From assembly GCF_002287505.1 (NCBI RefSeq), contig NZ_CP019688.1:558001-622000 (forward strand): a stretch of 64,000 nucleotides of DNA, read 5' to 3'. A program made the translations under genes and the position numbers. Below the pieces are notes generated by a model, which saw only the letters and a program-made list of their open reading frames with translations, was not told where the DNA came from and made no database searches. How positions within the stretch are numbered: position 1 is the stretch's first letter; the number at the start of each line of letters is the position of its first letter. Origin of the DNA: Corynebacterium glaucum (GTDB taxonomy: Bacteria > Actinomycetota > Actinomycetes > Mycobacteriales > Mycobacteriaceae). Below are positions 54,301-62,997 of this stretch, piece by piece.

Positions 54301-54465
54301 TACGACACCCCGGTTCAGGCGCTTCCGACGTCGATCTCTGGCTCTACCGTCGGGTCGATGAAGCGCTACACCTGGGAGAACTGGGACATGGTTGAGGTGC
54401 CGTTCCCGTCGCGTCTAAAGCAGTCCTACTACCACGTGCAGGACTACTTCGCGACCCTGGACTAG
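51361..54465 (+). CDS. 1034-residue secreted glycosidase-like protein with CBM9-like domain
   Basis: A very large extracytoplasmic protein with an N-terminal signal/anchor (LFSFIALIALIFFTPVLIWG). The centre (about residues 380-720) looks like a clan GH-A TIM barrel: KGVNLGMASPGHFPGE, NANTIRVYTLHPPGFYRAL, a candidate acid/base Glu508 in IGTEWDPF, and a candidate nucleophile Glu659 in VLVAEFGVPASRGR. From about residue 755 a CBM9/DOMON-like domain follows (KIKVDGDVNEWQGDPLYV). It is translationally coupled to the synthase gene, so it probably trims, transfers or releases the nascent polysaccharide. Family assignment is by pattern only. Confidence 0.65.
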   Translation: MRKLFSFIALIALIFFTPVLIWGVKSAPYDTSLVLENRVGETPKQSGAAFALDYMKANSKVASVQDVDSTMDELKAYDAIYVTTEDGFSTSVDQWNTVKVNIDQNSPTILFAEYGVIQNTEPGPVAGQIAQDLGVESSGWSGLFVENLENYDSAIPDRVYDYFGDNWTFSGPGLVLNNDVENVTHVVEIDTEDDDLALDLITTDAGREQGFKEARKPYSGWFDIVTPAEGTDVLYTFDIPLSDEVKDKFDELDIPETIPAVTKHRNGASHRFYMAGTFSQSEAIPLFYQFQGLPRLYSVFDRFSSSSFYWNSYFPIISQAMKLHADFSEGLGAEFAAVANENDDDIRYPARMNYDLDRIEINVDGQWEPTLVKGVNLGMASPGHFPGEAGITEDEYYEWFKMIAEMNANTIRVYTLHPPGFYRALAKYNAEHENKIYVFHGVWINEEWITGDADAFHEEAVQGFRQEIEHVVDALHGNVIVDHVPGHASGVYATDVSDYVIGWVIGTEWDPFMVQGTNQKHQDVGQFSGTYYETKDANPMEYWIASHMEYVTDYEISNYNEIRPMSFTNWVTTDILHHPSDASNKEEISEINPNHIFTKGIMDEVGQFASYHVYPYYPDFLYLDKKYLNAVDQRGEKNTYYGYLDELRSVHEMPVLVAEFGVPASRGRTHTGPMGMHQGGVSEEDQGKYIQRMFEDMLETNYMGGLIFTWQDEWFKRTWNTMDYDNPDRRPYWSNRQTSEQQFGLLSFDPDKIKVDGDVNEWQGDPLYVGDKGDPIQAAYVDHDEAYLYLRMDLDDAASSTGYPVALIDTIQGQGNNYINSLNATSDTAADFLVSLEDDESRVMVDANYEMHSYYYGWLYGYMDINDYMFDRNSGVFLPIKYVLNGQMRNGETGEIYPFEDYETGLLQEGNGNPEAKDFNSLTDYSWSADRKHVEVRIPWLLLSFKDPSRKEIVGDFVTKEDIRVSDFLKDIGLSFMYVEYDTPVQALPTSISGSTVGSMKRYTWENWDMVEVPFPSRLKQSYYHVQDYFATLD

Positions 54466-55565
54466 GCCCAGCGGTTGGTTCCGCCCGGCAGAGAATGCAG
54501 CGTGATACCCAGCTGGGCGGCGAGCTCCGCGAACTCTTCAACGAAGCGGTCCGAGCGCGCCCCTGCGGCGCAGTAGACCACCACGTCCCCCTGCGGAAGC
54601 GCAGCAATGGTTTCCCTGGCTTGGTCGAGCTGACTCATGGGCAAATGTGCTCCGGGGTAGGGGAGGTCTGAGAGCAGCTTCTCATGGGGTTCGCGCACAT
54701 CAAGCAGGTACGCCTCGCCTCGCTCAAGGGCATCGATGAGGTCGCGCCCGCGATCAGAGGCATCAGGGACCGCGCATGCACCGGAGTAGGAGCCGAGTTC
54801 TGCCACCAGCGCGCGCCCAGGATCTTTGCGAACGGAGAACTGTTGGATGGACGACGTGAGAGCGTCGTACATGTACAGCTTGCCCACCGTCGACTCACCG
54901 ATGCCGGCAAGAAACTTCACCGCCTCGGTGGACATTAGCCCGCCAACCACGCTGGTGGTCACGCCAAGCACACCGGCGGTGGCGCAGTCCGGCACTGAAT
55001 CTGGGTCAGGTTGGGAGGGGTAGAGGTCCCGCATGCCGACACCGTCCTCGGGTGCGCCTGGCCCGGACCACCACAGTGCGACATCTCCCCGATAGCGCAA
55101 GACCGAACCCCACACAAGGGGAGTGCCGGAAATTTCTGCGGCGTCGGCGGCGAGGAATTTGGTCGCGAAGGTATCCGAGCCGTCGATAAGCAAATCGATG
55201 CCCTCGAGATGTGTGAGGAAATTGCCTTCGTGGAGCCGATCATCGACTGCATGCACCGTGAGTCCTGGCTGGAGTTCGCGCAGCCGCTCCGCCGCAACCT
55301 CGACCTTCTTCCGGCCGACGTCGGCAGCGCTGAAGAGGATCTGGCGGTGAATGTTGGAAAGGGACACCACATCGTCGTCCACGACCGTAATTTCACCCAC
55401 GCCGGTCGCCGCGAGAGTCTGCATGACGGGGCACCCAAGTCCGCCGGCGCCGATCACGAGTACGTGCGCGTTGTGTAGGAGGGTCTGCTGCTCGAGACCG
55501 AAACCCGGCAAGTTCATCTGCCTGGCGGTGCGTGCAAGTTCGTCGTGGGGGAGGGGTGCGACCAT
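54462..55565 (-). CDS. thiF: ThiF/MoeB-type adenylyltransferase with rhodanese domain
   Basis: A 367-residue E1-like enzyme. The ATP-binding VLVIGAGGLGCPVMQTL and DDDVVSLSNIHRQILF define the adenylation domain, PDCATAGVLG holds the conserved Cys, and the C-terminal rhodanese has the active Cys in VVYCAAGARSDRF. It adenylates and sulphurates the ThiS C-terminus for thiazole synthesis. The usual zinc CxxC pairs are not evident. In relatives it follows thiG directly; here it is about 4.7 kb away, isolated between two accessory clusters. ATG 55565 is supported by a TACGTT box 7 nt upstream. Confidence 0.85.
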   Translation of the reverse strand: MVAPLPHDELARTARQMNLPGFGLEQQTLLHNAHVLVIGAGGLGCPVMQTLAATGVGEITVVDDDVVSLSNIHRQILFSAADVGRKKVEVAAERLRELQPGLTVHAVDDRLHEGNFLTHLEGIDLLIDGSDTFATKFLAADAAEISGTPLVWGSVLRYRGDVALWWSGPGAPEDGVGMRDLYPSQPDPDSVPDCATAGVLGVTTSVVGGLMSTEAVKFLAGIGESTVGKLYMYDALTSSIQQFSVRKDPGRALVAELGSYSGACAVPDASDRGRDLIDALERGEAYLLDVREPHEKLLSDLPYPGAHLPMSQLDQARETIAALPQGDVVVYCAAGARSDRFVEEFAELAAQLGITLHSLPGGTNRWA

Positions 55566-55572
55566 ACCCGCC

Positions 55573-55578
55573 AACGTA
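55573..55578 (-). promoter_or_regulatory. -10 box of the isolated thiF gene
   Basis: The minus strand reads TACGTT, 7 nt before ATG 55565. This would let thiF be expressed on its own after separation from the other thi genes. Confidence 0.45.
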
Positions 55579-55635
55579 CTCCAACCCGCTAAGGTGGTTT
55601 ACCGATTCTTTCAAGCCACAGAAATGGACTTCGTT

Positions 55636-55905
55636 ATGGCGTGACAACGCCAACTGCAGTCAGATCCCCTGATCTTTTGGTCGGCGCTGGGCTTCATCAT
55701 CGCCTTCGTCACCGCGACTCTTGCCTTCGGCGACAGGGCCCGGAAAGCCTACTCAGAGATCTCCGGCTGGTTGATGGAGAACCTGACCTGGATGTACATC
55801 GGCGGCATCTCGGCAGTGTTCATTTTTCTCATCGTCGTGTTCGTGTCTCGTTACGGCAACCTGCGCTTGGGTGATGACGACGACGAACCCGACGTACGCT
55901 GCTGA
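55636..55905 (+). pseudogene. N-terminal fragment of a BCCT-family transporter
   Basis: From about 55657 one frame reads SDPLIFWSALGFIIAFVTAT, later ENLTWMYIGGISAVFIFLIV and SRYGNLRLGDDDDEP. This matches the first two helices and the following acidic loop of betaine/carnitine/choline (BCCT) carriers. The ATG at 55636 is followed in frame by GCG TGA, and after about 80 residues the frame ends at TGA 55903-55905. The remaining ten helices are absent, so this is a relic truncated by recombination with the adjacent ATP-grasp sequence. Confidence 0.75.
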
Positions 55906-56350
55906 CCAGCGACCGCATCTACCGGTTGTCGTGAAGCCGCGCGTGAGCCGCGGTGGCCGCGGTGTGGAGGTGGTGGAAACCCAGGATCGCTTCACAGAGA
56001 TCACCGATCCCGGGTTGATCGTGCAAGAGTTCGCCCCTGGCGAGGAGTTCTGCCCCCAGTTGTTCATCAGTCCCACCACCGGTGAGACCGAAGTCGTCGT
56101 GCTCCACAAAACTGCGATGAAGGAAGGCCGGGTTGGCAACGCGGCCGCGGTGGAGCGAGCTACGGACCAAGCTGTCGCTGACCTCGCTCGCGAAACCGCC
56201 AGCGCTATCGGCTTGACCGGTCCGCTGGATATGGATATCCGCTACACGGAAGCCGGTAGGCCAGTACTGCTGGAGGTCAACGCGCGATTTGGAGCCAATT
56301 CGGAGCACGCCCCGGAGATCCTCGCTGCGTTCCTTGAGGAGGTAGCGTGA
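55871..56350 (+). pseudogene. truncated ATP-grasp protein (C-terminal half)
   Basis: A 159-residue frame in which only the second half of an ATP-grasp domain is recognisable: LPVVVKPRVSRGGRGVEVVE, LIVQEFAPGEEFC, and the metal-binding MDIRYTEAGRPVLLEVNARFG. Intact ATP-grasp ligases are about 300 residues. The pre-ATP-grasp domain is missing, and the start codon is supplied out of frame by the BCCT fragment. It may still be translated because it is coupled to the next gene (stop 56350, GTG 56352), but ligase activity is unlikely. Confidence 0.7.
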
Positions 56351-56351
56351 C

Positions 56352-57662
56352 GTGGCGTTTCTAGTGTTCACCATGGCGCTGCTGGTCATGCGTGTTCTGT
56401 TCGTCCCGCTTGCGCTCATCTTCGAATACCGCGCCGCGCGGCGGCGCGCCGCTGGCACGCCCACTGCGCTCGACCGGCAGCCGCTGGTGTCCGTGGTGGT
56501 ACCCGCGTACAACGAAGAGACTGTCCTGAAGTCATGCGTGACCTCAATCGTTGGTTCCGGTTACCCGAACCTCGAAGTCATCGTCGTCGACGACGGTTCC
56601 TCCGATGACACGCGGCGCATCGCTCAGGAACTAGAGTCTCGCCACCCGCAGATGCGCTACATCTACCAAGAAAACGCTGGCAAAGGCGCGGCGCTGAACC
56701 ACGGCTACCGCGAGTCCAGGGGCGAATTTCTCCTCTTCATTGACGCAGACTCCGTATTCACGCCTGACACGGTTCCTGCCATGCTGCGCGCGTTCTATGT
56801 AGATGACATCGGTGCTGTGTGTGGAGACGACCGTCCCGTGAACTTGAACCGGGTGCTCACGCGGTTCCTCGCACTGATCACCCACGTCGGTACAGGTCTT
56901 GTACGGCGCGCCTTCGACCTGCTTGGAGTTGTGCCGGTCGTTTCTGGCAACTCGGGTGCATTCCGCCGCGCTTGCCTGGATGATGTCGCCCGCGCGACCC
57001 CTGGGCGGCCGTTGCGAGAAGACACGGTCGGTGAGGACTTAGAGCTCACGTGGCACATCCACACCACCCCGTGGAGAGTTGTGTTCGCGCCGGAGGCCCT
57101 TGTCTATGCGGAATCCCCTTCGTCCCTCAAGGCGCTATATAAGCAGCGCACCCGCTGGGCCCGTGGGCTGCTGCAAAGCCTGCAGATCTACTGGCCGTTG
57201 ATGTTCAGACCCTCCAACCCTGCGTTTACCGGCCTGTTGTGGTTCACCGTGATCACCATGGTGTTCTTCCCGGTGCTGCAGATTGGTCTGTTCATCGCAA
57301 TGCTTGTAAGCCTGCCCAACGCCAACTTCACTGCGTGGGGCCTCTTGCTCGGTTCCGGGCTGCTGTTGTCAACCGTGCTGCTCATCATCACCATGGTGAT
57401 CGCCAACGCGCTGGGCGACCTTCGCCATATCTGGGCGCTGCCACTGTGGCCAATTTACTCCCTGGCCATGTCGTTCACCATGCTCAACGCGATGTGGCAG
57501 GAGCTGACCCGATCCGAGTTGAAGTGGAACAAACCAGAACGAACAGGAGTGATCTCCTTTGAGGAGCAACTTGGATTGGAAGCTGGCGCTGATAGCAGCG
57601 GCCGTTCCGCTGATCGCATTTCTGCTGATCAATTTGATGCAGCAGCCCAGCCGCGGGGTTAA
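56352..57662 (+). CDS. family-2 glycosyltransferase, second polysaccharide locus
   Basis: A 436-residue membrane GT2 with VSVVVPAYNEETVL, VVDDGSSDDTRR, LFIDADSVFTPD, GEDLELTWHI and the processivity motif KQRTRWARGLLQ. One hydrophobic segment precedes the catalytic domain, and two or three helices follow (LLWFTVITMVFFPVLQIGLF, LLLGSGLLLSTVLLIITMV). It differs from the GT2 at 49934 and belongs to a separate unit. GAGGAGG precedes GTG 56352. Its last 104 nt overlap the next gene, an unusually long overlap. Confidence 0.85.
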   Translation: MAFLVFTMALLVMRVLFVPLALIFEYRAARRRAAGTPTALDRQPLVSVVVPAYNEETVLKSCVTSIVGSGYPNLEVIVVDDGSSDDTRRIAQELESRHPQMRYIYQENAGKGAALNHGYRESRGEFLLFIDADSVFTPDTVPAMLRAFYVDDIGAVCGDDRPVNLNRVLTRFLALITHVGTGLVRRAFDLLGVVPVVSGNSGAFRRACLDDVARATPGRPLREDTVGEDLELTWHIHTTPWRVVFAPEALVYAESPSSLKALYKQRTRWARGLLQSLQIYWPLMFRPSNPAFTGLLWFTVITMVFFPVLQIGLFIAMLVSLPNANFTAWGLLLGSGLLLSTVLLIITMVIANALGDLRHIWALPLWPIYSLAMSFTMLNAMWQELTRSELKWNKPERTGVISFEEQLGLEAGADSSGRSADRISADQFDAAAQPRG

Positions 57663-58641
57663 ACCCGCGTCCCTTACGGTGGGCATCGGCTACGAGTCAG
57701 TCAGTTCCGACGAGGTTGATTGGCCAGAAATCCGTGAGCGCCTCGATCGGGCCGGTGTCGACGCCGTGAACGTCTCAGTCGGCCGCGCCGACTTCATCGG
57801 CTTCCCAGCCGAAGGTGAACAGGAGTACTGGGCCTCAGGGGTAGAGCAGGGCCAAGACCGTGTGGGGGAGATCCTACGCACGTTGCAGGAATCCAGCGAT
57901 CGGCGCGTTGGACTCACCGTCGATGTGCTTGCGCCCCGTATCGTTGAGCAAGACGATGACTATAAGGCAGTCTTTGCCGACGGGAAGCCCGCCGAGGATT
58001 TTCCGTCCGCGGTTGCGCTGCACCGCGGCGAAGTTGGCAACCGGGTCGTGGAAATGTGCGGCGCGGCAGCCACCAGATATTCACCCGACTACATCGTACT
58101 CACGGAACTGATCGGAGATGCGTTCTTCTCCGAAGCAGATGAGCAGCTGTACCGAGACATGACCGGTCGGGACGGCTTTCCGCGCGACGCGGAGGGAAAC
58201 ATCCAGATCGCTGACGGCACGCTCAACGACTGGCAATCCGACATCATCGTCGGGGTCATTGAGCGTTGCCGCGACGCAGCGGACCTCCAAGTCGAGATGG
58301 ACGCGCGCGTGAACTTCGACGAGCCAGGTTCGAACCGTTTTGAATCGGGCCACCGCTACGAAGACATCCTCGCGACCGGCGCAGACCTTTCGCTGTGGGC
58401 GTACACCGCCTTGGCAGACCAGTCCCCGGATGCGATCAGAGACGTCGCCAAGGGACTCAACGAGCGATTCAGCCCCGAGGAGCTTCAGCGCATCACCATT
58501 GCTGTGGGGCTGTGGGGCGACCTCTCCAACCGTGAGGTCGAGACGTCGCTGCGATCAGGGGAGGGGCTATCGATGGCGCTGACGCCACTGTCGAAGATGA
58601 GCAAGCGCCACTGGGAGATCCTCGAAGAGCTCAACCAGTAG
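57559..58641 (+). CDS. membrane-anchored glycosidase-like protein, unknown family
   Basis: A 360-residue protein with an N-terminal anchor (LALIAAAVPLIAFLLINLM). An extracytoplasmic domain follows whose segments VDAVNVSVGRADFIGFPA, GLTVDVLAPRIVEQ and YIVLTELIGDAFFSEADEQL suggest a TIM-barrel hydrolase such as the C-terminal part of PgaB. This is inference from pattern only. TTG 57559 is chosen because AGGAG lies 9 nt upstream and the membrane helix needs it. With the preceding GT2 it makes a synthase/hydrolase pair like the larger operon on the other side of thiF. Confidence 0.5.
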   Translation: MRSNLDWKLALIAAAVPLIAFLLINLMQQPSRGVKPASLTVGIGYESVSSDEVDWPEIRERLDRAGVDAVNVSVGRADFIGFPAEGEQEYWASGVEQGQDRVGEILRTLQESSDRRVGLTVDVLAPRIVEQDDDYKAVFADGKPAEDFPSAVALHRGEVGNRVVEMCGAAATRYSPDYIVLTELIGDAFFSEADEQLYRDMTGRDGFPRDAEGNIQIADGTLNDWQSDIIVGVIERCRDAADLQVEMDARVNFDEPGSNRFESGHRYEDILATGADLSLWAYTALADQSPDAIRDVAKGLNERFSPEELQRITIAVGLWGDLSNREVETSLRSGEGLSMALTPLSKMSKRHWEILEELNQ

Positions 58642-58663
58642 CGTCGACTAAGCGCCAACCGGA

Positions 58664-58734
58664 CTAGGGCACCCGGTCAGCCGAGCCCGCCTGCGCGCGT
58701 GGGCCGGCCCGCTCCCACGGTCAGTTTCATCCTG
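58664..58734 (-). pseudogene. relic of the thiG 3' end
   Basis: Read on the minus strand this 71-bp stretch starts ATG AAA CTG ACC GTG and ends with GGTGCCCTAG. It aligns with the end of thiG ([15 protein letters not shown], then the terminal codons to the stop). The last 28 bp are about 85% identical to the thiG terminus, and a block of roughly 50 bp is missing between the two matching parts. It is a decayed second copy of the thiG 3' end, far too short and frameshifted to be functional. Confidence 0.7.
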
Positions 58735-58783
58735 AAAACCCCGCGAAGTAACCCGCACTGTCTCGCCGGCTGTGCATCCGGCG

Positions 58784-58789
58784 TACAGT
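58784..58789 (+). promoter_or_regulatory. -10 box of the NCS1 transporter gene
   Basis: TACAGT lies 6 nt before ATG 58796, with no Shine-Dalgarno, predicting a leaderless transcript. It also excludes a 5'-UTR riboswitch for this promoter. Confidence 0.45.
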
Positions 58790-58795
58790 TTGCTC

Positions 58796-61250
<2,455 letters not shown>

Positions 61251-61265
61251 CGGTCTCATCTCCTT

Positions 61266-62357
61266 CTAGCTGTCGCGGCGGTGCCGCCACGGGTCGCATG
61301 CTTCCAACGATATCGATGGTGCGATCTGTTCCACCAGCTCCGCCCCGCAACGCGCTGCCATGCCAGCGAGCAGGATGCCGTGGCGGAAGTAACCGGTGGA
61401 CACGGTCACCCGGTCGCTGACCCGGCCGAGGTACGGCAAGTCGTCCGGCGAACCGGGGCGGGCGCCTGCGTCCGCTTCGAGGAAGTCGCACTCCTCGATT
61501 GCCGGGCAGATCTCGATCGCGTCGCGCAGGAGCTGGTAAATGCCCTGCACTTGCGGATTTTCGCGCCCATCCTCGCGCGTGGTCGCGCCGATGGTCAGCG
61601 TCCGGTCCTCGCGAGGGATGAGGTAGATCGGGCGGTCTTCGACGAATCCGCGCACTACACGTGTGAGCAGGGGGTACTGGTGCTCCGGCACGCTGACGTG
61701 GATGATGTCGCCGTATACCGGGCGCAGATCGAGCGGGTTTTTGCCCTCGTACCAGCCGGTGATGTCCGCGGCGCCGAGCCCGGCCGAGATGAGCACCTGG
61801 TCGGCATCGACCTCGCTGACGTCCGTGATTTCCGCGGCGCGGAATTCAACTGAGGCGTTGGCGCAAGCATCAATAAGCGATTGGGTGAACAACCTGGGCT
61901 GGAGCTGGTGATCGCCGTCGATTCCCACCGCTCCCGCGAGGCTTGGGGCGAGGGCGGGCTCGAGCGAGCGGGCCTGCCGGGTGGTCAGTCGCTCCACCTC
62001 CATGCCGTGCAGCGACTGGTACTCGCGCAGCTCCTCCAAGTGGGTGTTATCGGCGCGATCGCGGGCGACCACCAGCGTGCCGTCGGTGCGGTAGCCGGTC
62101 GGTTTTGTGCTGGACTTTTCCGTCAGCGCGACGAGCTCGGGGTACCACTGCGCCGCGGCCTGCATGAGCGGAAACAGCGGTTCTTGCTTGTACACCACCT
62201 CGGCGGTGGGGGCGAGCATGCCGCCCGCGTGCCGGGTGGCGCCGGAGGCGGGATCCGGGTCGTAGACCGTGACTGCGTGGCCCCGGTCAGCCAGTGTCAG
62301 GGCCGTTGCAAGGCCGATGATGCCGCCGCCGATGACTGCCACGCTCAATTTACTCAC
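61266..62357 (-). CDS. thiO: glycine oxidase ThiO
   Basis: A 363-residue FAD-dependent D-amino-acid-oxidase-family enzyme that oxidises glycine to the dehydroglycine needed by ThiG. The FAD-binding VIGGGIIGLATALTLADRGH and GATRHAGGMLAPTAE are at the N-terminus, and GYFRHGILLAGMAARCGAEL at the C-terminus. GTG 62357 is supported by a TACGCT box 7 nt upstream. First gene of the thiO-thiS-thiG operon. A TPP riboswitch is not visible in the 40 nt before it. Confidence 0.92.
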   Translation of the reverse strand: MSKLSVAVIGGGIIGLATALTLADRGHAVTVYDPDPASGATRHAGGMLAPTAEVVYKQEPLFPLMQAAAQWYPELVALTEKSSTKPTGYRTDGTLVVARDRADNTHLEELREYQSLHGMEVERLTTRQARSLEPALAPSLAGAVGIDGDHQLQPRLFTQSLIDACANASVEFRAAEITDVSEVDADQVLISAGLGAADITGWYEGKNPLDLRPVYGDIIHVSVPEHQYPLLTRVVRGFVEDRPIYLIPREDRTLTIGATTREDGRENPQVQGIYQLLRDAIEICPAIEECDFLEADAGARPGSPDDLPYLGRVSDRVTVSTGYFRHGILLAGMAARCGAELVEQIAPSISLEACDPWRHRRDS

Positions 62358-62364
62358 GTCCACC

Positions 62365-62370
62365 AGCGTA
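62365..62370 (-). promoter_or_regulatory. -10 box of the thiO-thiS-thiG operon
   Basis: The minus strand reads TACGCT, 7 nt before GTG 62357, predicting a leaderless transcript. Confidence 0.45.
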
Positions 62371-62397
62371 CGCCTCAAGCTGGTCGGACCGAGGCGG

Positions 62398-62997
62398 CTA
62401 CAGCCAGCCCTTTTCTTCAGCGAGGCGGGCGGCGGCGTAACGGTTCGTGGTGTTCGTCTTCGCCATTATCGACGATAGGTGGTTGCGCACCGTGCCGGGG
62501 GAGAGGTGGAGGATGCTGGCGATTTCCTTGATTTCCGCGCCGCTGAGCGCTTCGCGCGCGACCTCGACTTCGCGTGAGGTCAGCGGCGACGGTGGGGTGA
62601 ACAGCGACTCCTCGGCGACCGTCGGATCCACAACGCGAAGTCCGGCGTGGGCCTTGCGCACTGCGTCGGCAAGTTGCTCCGGGGGAGCGTCTTTGACCAT
62701 GAACCCGGACGCGCCCGCCTCAAGCGCAGTGCGCAAGTACCCGGGGCGGCCGAACGTGGTCACGATGACTACTTTGCACGGTGAATCTGCGAGGTCGCCG
62801 GCGAGCTGGAGGCCGGTGCGCCCGGGCATTTCGATGTCCAACAGCGCCACGTCTACGTCGTGTAAGCGCACCGCGTCTGCGACGTCATCGCCGCGATCGC
62901 AGGTGGCTACAACCGTGATGTCGTCTTCGAGTTCCAACAGCGCCGACAACGCTCCGACGAGCAGCGCCTGGTCGTCGGCGATGAGCACACGGATCAT
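62398..62997 (-). CDS. LuxR/NarL-family two-component response regulator
   Basis: A 199-residue regulator. The receiver has the acidic pair Asp8-Asp9 and phosphoacceptor Asp54 (VALLDIEMPGRTG). The C-terminal LuxR helix-turn-helix reads LTSREVEVAREALSGAEIKEI and SPGTVRNHLSSIMAKT. It resembles the DesR/LiaR type that responds to membrane or envelope stress. Its ATG overlaps the kinase stop by 4 nt, identifying the pair. Target genes are not in view. Confidence 0.92.
   Translation of the reverse strand: MIRVLIADDQALLVGALSALLELEDDITVVATCDRGDDVADAVRLHDVDVALLDIEMPGRTGLQLAGDLADSPCKVVIVTTFGRPGYLRTALEAGASGFMVKDAPPEQLADAVRKAHAGLRVVDPTVAEESLFTPPSPLTSREVEVAREALSGAEIKEIASILHLSPGTVRNHLSSIMAKTNTTNRYAAARLAEEKGWL

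Noticed and set aside
55641-55874. 77-codon plus-strand frame beginning GTG 55641
   Set aside because: A shadow frame: the next frame clearly reads BCCT transporter helices.
58642-58795. TPP riboswitch upstream of the NCS1 permease
   Set aside because: No CUGAGA or other conserved thi-box element on the plus strand; the sequence is instead a thiG relic, and the promoter predicts a leaderless transcript.
62358-62397. TPP riboswitch upstream of thiO
   Set aside because: Only 40 nt are available before the response regulator gene and no thi-box motif is present.
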